From: Ruminococcus sp.
GTDB taxonomy: Bacteria > Bacillota > Clostridia > Oscillospirales > Ruminococcaceae
DNA length: 33,021 nt
Assembly: GCA_017624895.1 (NCBI GenBank)
Contig: JAGAMB010000032.1
Span: 1 to 33,021 of the forward strand
Direction: 5' to 3'
Positions 16,946 through 24,579 of the stretch are shown piece after piece. Made by a program: the position numbers and the translations under genes. The notes under the pieces were generated by a model that saw nothing but the letters and a program-made list of their open reading frames with translations, was not told the DNA's origin and did no database searches. Each line of letters starts with the position of its first letter. Positions within the stretch are counted from its first letter, which is position 1.

Positions 16946-16986
16946 ATTATACTCAAAAGTTATTGATTTGTCAAGTACTTTTGAGT
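16946..16986 (-). promoter_or_regulatory. Toxin-antitoxin promoter with operator
   Basis: On the minus strand a perfect TTGACA (16969-16974) and a perfect TATAAT (16946-16951) are 17 nt apart. A perfect 10-bp inverted repeat ACTCAAAAGT/ACTTTTGAGT (16951-16960 with 16977-16986) brackets the -35 and spacer, as expected for an autorepressor site. Confidence 0.85.
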
Positions 16987-16995
16987 TATTGCTTC

Positions 16996-17021
16996 AAAAA
17001 AGGACGGAAAAATTTCCGTCC
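16996..17021 (-). terminator. Terminator of htpG, copy of the GGACGGAAA hairpin
   Basis: A 9-bp stem GGACGGAAA/TTTCCGTCC (17002-17010 with 17013-17021) is followed on the minus strand by six T. About 30 nt here match 16057-16086, the end of repeat R2. Confidence 0.85.
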
Positions 17022-17038
17022 CTTAATATTATATATAT

Positions 17039-17072
17039 TTATAGTGCCTCGCACATCCGCAAACTAAAGTTT
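17039..17072 (-). repeat. 34-nt dispersed repeat R4, copy 1
   Basis: On the minus strand this reads AAACTTTAGTTTGCGGATGT then GCGAGGCACTATAA. It matches the plus strand at 29591-29624 with one mismatch. Confidence 0.8.
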
Positions 17073-17081
17073 GCTATAAAA

Positions 17082-18977
17082 TTACATCAGCTCGCAGATA
17101 AGATTTGAAAACTCAACAGGATTTTCAACGGGCATACCCTCAATGAGAAGTGCCTGTGTATAGAGCAGTTTCGCATATTTTCCAAGCTTTTCGCTGTCAG
17201 AGGAAACCGCTGTAAGCTTGCCGAAAATCTCGTGGTCTGGATTGATTTCGAGAACTCTCTGTGCCTTTACTTTCTGGTCGCCCGGCATAGAGTTAAGAAC
17301 CTTTTCCATTTCAAGAGTAATCTCGCCCTCGCTTGTAATACATACAGGGTGGGATTTCAGACGCTTTGAAAGAACAACCTTTGAAACAGACTCACCGAGG
17401 GAATCCGCCATAGCCTTGAGCATATCGGCATTTTCCTCCTCTTTAGCCTTTACTTCCTCCTGCTTTTCTGTGTTCTCAATGCCAAGATCATCAGAGGAAA
17501 CATTCTTAAATTCCTTTTCCTTGTAATTCATCAGCATTTTTACTGCAAATTCATCTACATTGTCAGTAAGATAGAGTATCTCAAAGCCCTTATCCTTTAC
17601 AAGCTCTGTCTGTGGAAGCTGCTCAATTCTTGCCGCACTCTCGCCTGTTGCATAGTAGATGTACTTCTGCTCCTCAGGCATTGCTGTAACATATTCGTCA
17701 AGAGTTACAAGCTTGCCCTGTGATGATGTGAAAAGAAGCAGATCCTGCAGCTTGTCCTTGTTCATTCCATAGCCGCTGTAAACGCCGAATTTCAGCTGTA
17801 CACCGAACTCATTCCAGAACTTCTCGTAGTTCTCACGGTCGTTTTTCAGCATCTTTTTCAGCTCGCTGGAAACTGTCTTTTCAATGCTCTTTGCTATAAC
17901 TTTAAGCTGTCTGTCGTGCTGGAGCATTTCTCTTGAAATGTTAAGGGAAAGATCCTCGCTGTCTACAAGTCCCTTTACAAAACAGAAATAATCAGGGAGC
18001 AGATCAGCGCACTTGTCCATAATAAGAACACCATTGGAGTAAAGCTGCAAGCCCTTTTCAAATTCCTTTGAATAGAAGTCATATGGTGCTTTTGAGGGAA
18101 TATACAGCAGCGCGTTATAGCTCGGCATACCCTCATTTACTACGTGAGAATATTTCAGAGGCTCGTTATAATCGTAGAATTTCTCTGTGTAGAAGTGCTT
18201 GTAGTCCTCCTCTTTAAGCTCAGACTTGCTCTTTTTCCACAGGGGAACCATACTATTGAGAGTTTCAATTTCGATATAATCCTCATATTCGGGAGCTTTT
18301 CCAGCCTCCTTGTCCTCCTCGGACTGCTCAACAGGACGGCTGTGAGTTACCTCCATTTTAATGGGGAAACGGATATAATCGGAATATTTGCTGATAAGTC
18401 CCTTTAAACGGTAGGTATCAAGGAACTCGCCGTATTTCTCGTCATCTGTATCATCAAGAAGCTCCAGAATTATTTCAGTACCAACAGAAGCCTTATCGTC
18501 CTCGCTTACTGTATAGCCGTCAACGCCCTCGGACTCCCAGCGATATGCGGTATCTGAACCGTAAGCCTTTGTGATAACTGTAACTTTTTTAGCAACCATA
18601 AATGCAGAATAGAAGCCTACACCAAACTGTCCGATAATCTGATTATCCTCGTCAAGCTTATTTTCTGTCTTGAATTTGAGTGAGCCGCTGTTTGCGATAG
18701 TACCAAGGTTATTTTCAAGCTCCTCAGCAGTCATACCAATACCGTTGTCAGTAATTTTAAGTGTACGGCTGTCCTTATCAGCGGAAATCCAGATAGCGAA
18801 ATCGTCCTTTGAAAGACCAACCTTGTCATCAGTCAGGGACTTGAAATAAAGCTTGTCAATAGCGTCGCTGGCGTTTGAGATAAGCTCACGGAGAAAGATT
18901 TCCTTGTGAGTATATATTGAATGAATCATCATATCAAGGAGTCTTTTGGACTCGGCTTTAAACTGTTTCTGTTCCAT
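17082..18977 (-). CDS. htpG: Molecular chaperone HtpG (Hsp90)
   Basis: The 631 residues match bacterial Hsp90 length. The N-terminal GHKL ATPase is clear: [16 protein letters not shown] near residue 30, ITDNGIGMT near 75 and [14 protein letters not shown] near 115. The middle domain ([18 protein letters not shown], then a [15 protein letters not shown] stretch) and the C-terminal dimer domain complete it. HtpG helps protein folding in an ATP cycle. The start [15 protein letters not shown] has SD GGAGA 7 nt upstream. It is monocistronic, with a promoter and CIRCE operator upstream and a hairpin terminator downstream. Confidence 0.97.
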   Translation of the reverse strand: MEQKQFKAESKRLLDMMIHSIYTHKEIFLRELISNASDAIDKLYFKSLTDDKVGLSKDDFAIWISADKDSRTLKITDNGIGMTAEELENNLGTIANSGSLKFKTENKLDEDNQIIGQFGVGFYSAFMVAKKVTVITKAYGSDTAYRWESEGVDGYTVSEDDKASVGTEIILELLDDTDDEKYGEFLDTYRLKGLISKYSDYIRFPIKMEVTHSRPVEQSEEDKEAGKAPEYEDYIEIETLNSMVPLWKKSKSELKEEDYKHFYTEKFYDYNEPLKYSHVVNEGMPSYNALLYIPSKAPYDFYSKEFEKGLQLYSNGVLIMDKCADLLPDYFCFVKGLVDSEDLSLNISREMLQHDRQLKVIAKSIEKTVSSELKKMLKNDRENYEKFWNEFGVQLKFGVYSGYGMNKDKLQDLLLFTSSQGKLVTLDEYVTAMPEEQKYIYYATGESAARIEQLPQTELVKDKGFEILYLTDNVDEFAVKMLMNYKEKEFKNVSSDDLGIENTEKQEEVKAKEEENADMLKAMADSLGESVSKVVLSKRLKSHPVCITSEGEITLEMEKVLNSMPGDQKVKAQRVLEINPDHEIFGKLTAVSSDSEKLGKYAKLLYTQALLIEGMPVENPVEFSNLICELM

Positions 18978-18998
18978 TTTTACATCTCCAAAAAATTA

Positions 18999-19025
18999 TT
19001 AGCACTCAACGTCTTTGAGTGCTAA
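18999..19025 (-). promoter_or_regulatory. CIRCE operator (HrcA site) of htpG
   Basis: TTAGCACTC (18999-19007), 9 nt, GAGTGCTAA (19017-19025) is the exact CIRCE consensus. It covers the expected transcription start of the htpG promoter, so HrcA binding should block transcription. Confidence 0.95.
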
Positions 19026-19029
19026 TATA

Positions 19030-19058
19030 AGTATATAACTTTTTTTGAACATTGTCAA
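19030..19058 (-). promoter_or_regulatory. htpG: Sigma-A promoter of htpG
   Basis: On the minus strand a perfect TTGACA (19053-19058) and TATACT (19030-19035) are 17 nt apart, directly upstream of CIRCE. Confidence 0.88.
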
Positions 19059-19140
19059 GTTCAAGCAGAAATGTTTACAATTTGTTCATATTTGATGTTT
19101 GAGCTTTTAACCAATAAAATCGCCATATCTCAACCTAATG

Positions 19141-19180
19141 GCGGACTGCCAAAGGCAGCCCCTACACATAATTACGCATT
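19141..19180 (-). repeat. Dispersed intergenic repeat R1, copy 2
   Basis: The minus strand matches 15838-15877 at 34 of 40 positions. Nearby 19171-19189 repeats ATTACGCATT-like units, and 19212-19238 has a short GGCTAA-type tandem. The rest of the gap to 19255 has no gene. Confidence 0.75.
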
Positions 19181-19255
19181 ACGCATTATCCAAATCCACC
19201 GCCCCAACATAATGGCTAAAGGCTAACAGCTAACGGCTCTTTTTAAACTAAAGAC

Positions 19256-19284
19256 TGGACAAAACATCGGAAATATGATATAAT
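19256..19284 (+). promoter_or_regulatory. Promoter of the DUF4317-CLC operon
   Basis: TGGACA (19256-19261) and a perfect TATAAT (19279-19284) are 17 nt apart, with AGGAGG before the ATG at 19329. No fluoride-riboswitch-like sequence is seen between promoter and start. Confidence 0.8.
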
Positions 19285-19328
19285 AAATCCTGCACAAATA
19301 AAGAGAAACTCTACAGGAGGTCGTACAT

Positions 19329-20495
19329 ATGAACAAAAAGGAAACAGCAGAAATCAAAAAGAATTTTTCCGATAAAAGTGGATTTTTCATTATGGACAGG
19401 GTGCTTACAGGCTTTGTGGACGCTGAAAAAAACGTCCGCTTTGTCAAGACCTTTTCCTGCCTTACTATGTCCGTGGAGGAACACGATGTATATGACGAAA
19501 CGCTGAAAAAAGTCCTCAATACCAATGTGGGAAAGAATTTCTGCGAGTATCAGTTCCCCAATGAAGCATATGAGGAGGGAAAGCCGCAGGAAATACTCTA
19601 CAGCCTTCTCCGTTCAGAGCTGAAAGACGAGGTGGTATGCGAGAATTTTATGAACCACATCGCCAATAATTTCGCCCACGAAGGTCCATATGCTGTAATA
19701 ACTGCCTACTGCACCTACACTATCCGCCGCAAGGACAAGAACGACGAATTTGCAGAGGGCGAAGACGAGCTGTACCGCTATATCCTCACAGCTATCTGTC
19801 CTGTAAACACAGGCAGCGACGGCTTTGTTTTCGATAGCTTTAACAACGAGATAACAAAAAAAATCAACACAGAGTTAATTATCAGCAAAGCTCCCTCAGA
19901 GGGATTTCTATACCCCGTTTTCAGCAACAGAAGCTCCGATATCAACCACGTTATGGCATATATGAAAACAGCTTCAAAGCCAAATATTTCGCTGATTGAG
20001 GACGTTCTCGGCTGTACCTTTGTTATGTCTGCCGATAACGAAAAGGCAAGCTTCCAGAATATACTTAAAAACGTTGTAGGCGATGATCTTGACTATATGG
20101 TCATTAAAACTGTCAACGAAAAAATACAGGAAGTAGTAGAAGAAAACAAAGACGATACTGACAAGACTATTATCGACAACACAAAGCTCAAAAGTATTCT
20201 CACCGATATCGGCATACCTCAGGAGCGCGTGGCTATGACTGATCCCGTTTATGAAAAATTCTGCGGCGATGCGCCTCTTACTGCGGCAAATCTTGTGGAA
20301 ACGAAAACTGTCCTCACTTCTCCCGGAATTACGGTGAATATCAAGCCCTCCGCCGCTGATAAGGTGCGCACAAGCGTGGTAGGCGGCAGAAGATGTCTGC
20401 TCATCGACCTTGATGATCCCACCATTGAGATTAACGGTTTGCCTGTACGCCTTGAAGAAAAAGCAAGCGATACTGAAGCTGTTCCTGTAGGCTGA
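19329..20495 (+). CDS. DUF4317 family protein
   Basis: The 388-residue protein is soluble and acidic, with no signal peptide. The N-terminal MNKKETAEIKKNFSDKSGFF, then MDRVLTGFVDAEKNVR, the stretch HEGPYAVITAYCTYTI and the C-terminal LIDLDDPTIEINGLPVRLEE match DUF4317, a Firmicutes family of unknown function. The CLC transporter gene begins 4 nt after its stop, so they share a transcript. I cannot assign a reaction. Confidence 0.86.
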   Translation: MNKKETAEIKKNFSDKSGFFIMDRVLTGFVDAEKNVRFVKTFSCLTMSVEEHDVYDETLKKVLNTNVGKNFCEYQFPNEAYEEGKPQEILYSLLRSELKDEVVCENFMNHIANNFAHEGPYAVITAYCTYTIRRKDKNDEFAEGEDELYRYILTAICPVNTGSDGFVFDSFNNEITKKINTELIISKAPSEGFLYPVFSNRSSDINHVMAYMKTASKPNISLIEDVLGCTFVMSADNEKASFQNILKNVVGDDLDYMVIKTVNEKIQEVVEENKDDTDKTIIDNTKLKSILTDIGIPQERVAMTDPVYEKFCGDAPLTAANLVETKTVLTSPGITVNIKPSAADKVRTSVVGGRRCLLIDLDDPTIEINGLPVRLEEKASDTEAVPVG

Positions 20496-20499
20496 TATT

Positions 20500-21756
20500 A
20501 TGGTTGAGATAAAAAATATACTTAAAAACGAACATCTGAAAGAACCGAAATTCTTTCTGAAATGGCTGTTTATCGGCATTATTATGGGCGGAATTATAGG
20601 TCTTACGGGAGCTTTTTTTCACTTCTGTTCAGCTGAGGCGGAGCATTTCCGCGGCGATAATTCGTGGCTTATATTCCTCCTCCCTGTGGCAGGTGCGGCT
20701 ATCGCTTATTTTTATGACGCCCTGAAATACAGTCACGACAAGGGGACGAATTTAGTTCTTCTGGCTGTCCGTGACAATAAAATTATGGGTATACGTCACG
20801 CTGTATGTATATTCGTAGCAACTGTTCTAACTCATCTCTGCGGCGGTTCAAGCGGCAGAGAGGGTGCCTCTTTGCAGATCGGCGCGGCTCTCGGATCATT
20901 TTCAGGACGGAAGCTGAAATTCGGTGAGGACGATAAAAGAATTATGACAATGTGCGGTATGAGCGCAATGTTTGCAGCGGTTTTCGGTACTCCCGTAACT
21001 GCGGCAATATTCTCAATGGAAGTCGTAAGCGTGGGTATTTTCTATTATTCTGCCATTATTCCCTGTGTTACGGCTGCTCTCACCGCAAGCTATATTTCCT
21101 CACTTTTCGGGAATACACACATACAAGTCAGCGTGAATGTCCCCGAAATTGACCTGCTGCTGTATCTGAAAATCGCCCTTATAGGCGCGATATGTGCAGG
21201 TATAAGCGTGCTTTTCTGTATGGTGCTTGGAAAAGTCCACAAGCTGTTCAAGAAAATAAAAAATCATGCTATCCGTGGAGCTGTCGGCGGTACGATCATA
21301 GTTGTGCTGACGCTGATTGTGGGGGATTACACCTACAATGGAACTGGCGGCGATATGATAGTATCAGCCTTTACGGAAAGCCCGTTTTTCGCGGCATTTC
21401 TCATAAAAATGGTATTCACGGCAATTACTCTCGGCTCAGGTTTCAAGGGCGGAGAAATATTTCCCGTTTTCTTTATCGGCTCATCATTCGGAAGCGTATT
21501 TGCGCCGCTTCTGGGACTTGACTGCTCCGTTGGTGCGGCTGTGGGAATGGCTGCGCTTTTCTGCGGAGTGACAAACTGCCCCATAGCCTCAATTCTGCTT
21601 AGTATCGAGCTTTTCGGCAGCGAGGGTATAGGCATATACGTGCTTGTTTGCGCAGTAAGCTATATGCTGTCGGGCTATCGCGGACTGTACAGCGAGCAAA
21701 AAATTCTCTACTCAAAGAAGCGAATGAAGTTTATCAACAAGAGAATAGGCGGCTGA
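20500..21756 (+). CDS. CLC family anion transporter, probably the fluoride/proton exchanger branch
   Basis: The 418-residue protein has about ten membrane helices and a short cytoplasmic end without CBS domains. The gating-glutamate motif is GGSSGREGASLQIGAALGS near residue 115, instead of the GREGP of chloride-type CLCs. GSGFKGGEIFPVFFIGSSFG near 310 resembles the GFKGGE motif of CLC-F fluoride exporters. The chloride-type GSGIP motif is missing. CLC-F proteins expel fluoride in exchange for protons. This subfamily call is an inference from motifs; a chloride transporter remains possible. It is co-transcribed with DUF4317, and a repeat R2 copy begins 3 nt after its stop. Confidence 0.85.
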   Translation: MVEIKNILKNEHLKEPKFFLKWLFIGIIMGGIIGLTGAFFHFCSAEAEHFRGDNSWLIFLLPVAGAAIAYFYDALKYSHDKGTNLVLLAVRDNKIMGIRHAVCIFVATVLTHLCGGSSGREGASLQIGAALGSFSGRKLKFGEDDKRIMTMCGMSAMFAAVFGTPVTAAIFSMEVVSVGIFYYSAIIPCVTAALTASYISSLFGNTHIQVSVNVPEIDLLLYLKIALIGAICAGISVLFCMVLGKVHKLFKKIKNHAIRGAVGGTIIVVLTLIVGDYTYNGTGGDMIVSAFTESPFFAAFLIKMVFTAITLGSGFKGGEIFPVFFIGSSFGSVFAPLLGLDCSVGAAVGMAALFCGVTNCPIASILLSIELFGSEGIGIYVLVCAVSYMLSGYRGLYSEQKILYSKKRMKFINKRIGG

Positions 21757-21758
21757 TT

Positions 21759-21855
21759 TATAGCCAATTCGTAGGGACAGGTTGTGCCGTGTCCGATATA
21801 AAATATACCTTTATCTACAAACTGAGGGGACGCTCTGCAAGTGAGAGCGTCCCCT
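21759..21855 (+). repeat. Composite intergenic repeat R2, copy 2, ending in a terminator hairpin
   Basis: The first 42 nt match 15990-16031 at 36 positions by eye (TAGGGACAGGTTG shared exactly). It ends in a 12-bp stem AGGGGACGCTCT/AGAGCGTCCCCT (21825-21836 with 21844-21855), which probably ends the CLC transcript even though the T run is poor. Confidence 0.72.
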
Positions 21856-21870
21856 TATTTCAGCATTGAA

Positions 21871-22089
21871 TTACTCAAATTCTTCATCTTTTACATATTC
21901 AAAAATATCCCCAGGCTGACAGTCGAATATGCGGCAGATATTATTCATCGTTTCAAAGCGTATGCCTTTCATCTTGCCTGTTTTAAGATTGGAGAGGTTT
22001 ACATTGGTCATTTCAAGCTTTGCCGCCAACTCGTTTACCGACATTTTGCGGTCAGCCATAAGTCGGTCAAGTCTTATGATTATTCCCAT
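21871..22089 (-). CDS. Small XRE-type regulator (YozG-like)
   Basis: The 72-residue protein is almost wholly a helix-turn-helix domain: IIRLDRLMADRKMSVNELAA, then KLEMTNVNLSNLKTGK and a C-terminal ICRIFDCQPGDIFEY. Such minimal Cro/C1 regulators commonly sit next to DUF2975 membrane proteins. It follows the DUF2975 gene by 11 nt. It may act at the inverted repeat beside their promoter; this is inferred. Confidence 0.88.
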   Translation of the reverse strand: MGIIIRLDRLMADRKMSVNELAAKLEMTNVNLSNLKTGKMKGIRFETMNNICRIFDCQPGDIFEYVKDEEFE

Positions 22090-22100
22090 TAACTCCCTCC

Positions 22101-22580
22101 TTATGCTATGGTATCAAGTTCGTCCTGTACCTTTGAGCCGTAGCGGAGAAGTTCAAGAAACATAACGATTATTAATCCGCCTATCATAAGTCCGAATCCA
22201 AAGCCTTCCCATTCAACCGTGTCAGCTCCATCAAGTCTGAATTTGCAGCAATTTGAAATAAGACTGCCTAAAAAACCACCGTGGGAAATTACTTTTCCCG
22301 AAAGCTTGAATGTTTTGATATTCTTTTCAGAAAAGGGATTTCCCTCTTTGCTTATTTTATAAAGGGATTTCGACATAATAATAAATGAAACTGCAAGAGA
22401 AGCAAAGCAGACAATTGCACCGAAATACTTGAAAAACACGGTTTCAAACAAATCCCCTGATTTAATAAAATCAAGCAGAGGCAGAACTGCACCTATAAGC
22501 AGAACAAAAACCGCAAACGCTCCGAATACTACCGTCATTCCCTGTGCTGTTTCTTTTAATTTGTTTGTATTTTCTTTCAT
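22101..22580 (-). CDS. DUF2975 family membrane protein
   Basis: The 159-residue protein starts at MKENTNK, chosen because TTTGGAGG lies 7 nt upstream; upstream in-frame sequence has no SD. Four membrane helices are visible: VVFGAFAVFVLLIGAVLPLL, YFGAIVCFASLAVSFIIM, a weak one near GGFLGSLISNCC, and GFGLMIGGLIIVMFLELL. The loop SLYKISKEGNPFSEKNIKTF is typical of DUF2975. Function is unknown. It is paired with the XRE regulator. Confidence 0.82.
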   Translation of the reverse strand: MKENTNKLKETAQGMTVVFGAFAVFVLLIGAVLPLLDFIKSGDLFETVFFKYFGAIVCFASLAVSFIIMSKSLYKISKEGNPFSEKNIKTFKLSGKVISHGGFLGSLISNCCKFRLDGADTVEWEGFGFGLMIGGLIIVMFLELLRYGSKVQDELDTIA

Positions 22581-22682
22581 AATAAATTCCTCCAAAGATA
22601 ATTTTAATTTGTGTTGATGAATACATATCGAATTTGCAGCTGTACACTCTGCAAACCACATATGCTTTACCGGTATGACATT

Positions 22683-22743
22683 AGTATATCACATCTTTTA
22701 AAGTTTGTCAATAGATTTTTAAAGAAAAACTTTAAAAATCTAT
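22683..22743 (-). promoter_or_regulatory. Promoter of DUF2975-XRE operon with large inverted repeat
   Basis: On the minus strand a perfect TTGACA (22706-22711) and TATACT (22683-22688) are 17 nt apart. A perfect 14-bp inverted repeat ATAGATTTTTAAAG/CTTTAAAAATCTAT (22711-22724 with 22730-22743) abuts the -35. The remaining gap to 22838 shows nothing further. Confidence 0.8.
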
Positions 22744-22838
22744 AATTTTATTTTAAATCAGCCTTTCGCTATTCTGGCAAACGATATCTCCCATACACAA
22801 CATCACCAAATTTTCATCTGACAAATCATTAAAATCTA

Positions 22839-22867
22839 TAGACAAATAATATAAAATGTGTTATAAT
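22839..22867 (+). promoter_or_regulatory. Promoter of the beta-CASP nuclease gene
   Basis: TAGACA (22839-22844) and TATAAT (22862-22867) are 17 nt apart. AAGGCGG serves as SD before the ATG at 22933. Confidence 0.7.
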
Positions 22868-22932
22868 TATACAAAAGGATTAAAATATAAATTATTACAA
22901 CAGACAAAATTATAAGGCGGTGTTTATTTATT

Positions 22933-24531
22933 ATGAAAATGATGTTTATCGGTGCTACTCACGAGGTTACAGGCAGCTGTACTTATATTGAAGCCTGCGG
23001 AAAAAAATTCCTCGTGGATTTCGGTATGCAGCAGGGACTGGATATGTTCGAGAATGTGGAGCTTCCAATTGCTCCTGGAGATATCGACTTTGTGTTACTC
23101 ACCCACGCTCATATTGACCATTCGGGACTTCTTCCAAAGCTTTTTGCAGGCGGTTTCAAGGGCGAAATCCACTCCACATCGGCTACAGCAAATCTTTGCA
23201 GCGTTATGCTCCGTGACTCCGCGCATATTCAGGAATTTGAAGCTGAATGGCGCAGCCGTAAGGCTAAACGCCGCGGTGAACCTCCCTATGAGCCACTTTA
23301 CACTATGGACGACGCTATTGGCGCTATAAGCCTGTTTGTCCCCCACCCATACGATGTAACAGACGAAATCTGCGAGGGTATTTCCGTTTACTTCCGCGAT
23401 GCAGGTCATCTTCTCGGCTCATCAAGCATAGTTATCACAATGACCGAAAACGGTGAAACACGCTCTATTGTATTTTCGGGAGATATCGGCAATATCAACC
23501 AGCCCCTTATCCGCGATCCGCAATATATCGACAAAGCAGACTATGTTGTTATGGAATCAACCTACGGCGACCGCAAGCATAACCGCCCCACTGATTATGT
23601 AACGGCTCTTGCTCAGGTTTTACAGCGTACTTTCGACCGCGGCGGTAATGTTATTATCCCCTCCTTTGCAGTTGGCAGAACTCAGGAAATGCTCTATTTT
23701 ATCCGTCAGATTAAGGCTGAGGGACTTCTGAAAGGTCACGAGAATTTCCCCGTATATGTGGATAGCCCACTTGCAAATGAGGCTACAAATATATTTATCA
23801 ATAACCGTGAAAGCTGCTATGACGAAGAAGCTTTAAGCTATGTTCATCAGGGTATAAATCCCCTTATGTTTGACGGTCTTATCCGTGCGGTTTCAAGCGA
23901 TGACTCCAAGGCTATCAACTCCGACTCAAGACCAAAGGTTATTATATCTGCCAGCGGTATGTGCGAGGCAGGCCGTATTAAACATCACCTCAAGCATAAT
24001 CTGTGGGGTGCGCAGAATACCGTTCTTTTCGTTGGCTATCAATCCACAAATACTCTCGGAAGAAGCCTTGTTGAGGGTGCGAAAACTGTCAAGCTTTTCG
24101 GTGAAACTATCAATGTTTCAGCTGAAATTTTACAGCTCCCCGGTGTAAGCGGTCACGCTGATGTTGACGGGCTTATGAACTGGGCAAAGGCTGTTTCGGG
24201 AGTTAAGAAATACTTCATAAATCATGGCGACGCTCCCTCTGCGGATAGTCTTGCTCTGCGTATACATGAGGAATTGGGCGCTGACACTTATGCTCCTTAC
24301 AGCGGTGCGGAATTTGACCTTATATCAGGAGAAATCACCGTTGACGCAAAGGCTAAGCCTATTGTAAGAAAGAAAACATCCGGCGCAAATCTCAGCCCCA
24401 CATTCAGAGATTTGGTGGATGCCGCAGACCGACTCAGCCGCCTTATCAAGATATCCGACGGCAGAGCAAATGCCGATATGCGCAAGCTTACCGAGGCTAT
24501 CAATCATCTTTGCGACGATTGGGAAATCTGA
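22933..24531 (+). CDS. Beta-CASP metallo-beta-lactamase-fold ribonuclease-like protein
   Basis: The 532-residue protein has the zinc motif HAHIDH at residues 58-63, then DAGHLLGSSSIVI and FSGDIGN completing the active site. The beta-CASP part shows ESTYGDRKH, IPSFAVGRTQEML, ISASGMCEAGRIKHHL and a final SGHADVDGLMNW. This is the YSH1/CPSF-73-like family, which cuts or trims RNA. The C-terminal 60 residues are a helical extension. It is monocistronic between a promoter and a hairpin terminator. The exact substrate is unknown, and it is distinct from RNase J by length and motif spacing. Confidence 0.92.
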   Translation: MKMMFIGATHEVTGSCTYIEACGKKFLVDFGMQQGLDMFENVELPIAPGDIDFVLLTHAHIDHSGLLPKLFAGGFKGEIHSTSATANLCSVMLRDSAHIQEFEAEWRSRKAKRRGEPPYEPLYTMDDAIGAISLFVPHPYDVTDEICEGISVYFRDAGHLLGSSSIVITMTENGETRSIVFSGDIGNINQPLIRDPQYIDKADYVVMESTYGDRKHNRPTDYVTALAQVLQRTFDRGGNVIIPSFAVGRTQEMLYFIRQIKAEGLLKGHENFPVYVDSPLANEATNIFINNRESCYDEEALSYVHQGINPLMFDGLIRAVSSDDSKAINSDSRPKVIISASGMCEAGRIKHHLKHNLWGAQNTVLFVGYQSTNTLGRSLVEGAKTVKLFGETINVSAEILQLPGVSGHADVDGLMNWAKAVSGVKKYFINHGDAPSADSLALRIHEELGADTYAPYSGAEFDLISGEITVDAKAKPIVRKKTSGANLSPTFRDLVDAADRLSRLIKISDGRANADMRKLTEAINHLCDDWEI

Positions 24532-24541
24532 TAAACCACAA

Positions 24542-24570
24542 AAATCCCCGAAAATTCGGGGATTTTTTAT
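24542..24570. terminator. Bidirectional terminator between convergent genes
   Basis: A stem AAATCCCCGAA/TTCGGGGATTT (24542-24552 with 24555-24565) is followed by T on the plus strand and by a T-rich tail on the minus strand. It serves the nuclease gene and possibly the upstream end of minus-strand traffic. Confidence 0.85.
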
Positions 24571-24579
24571 ATCTATATG

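Noticed and set aside
19285-19328. Fluoride riboswitch before the DUF4317-CLC operon
   Set aside because: The short leader has no room for the known fold and no conserved core.
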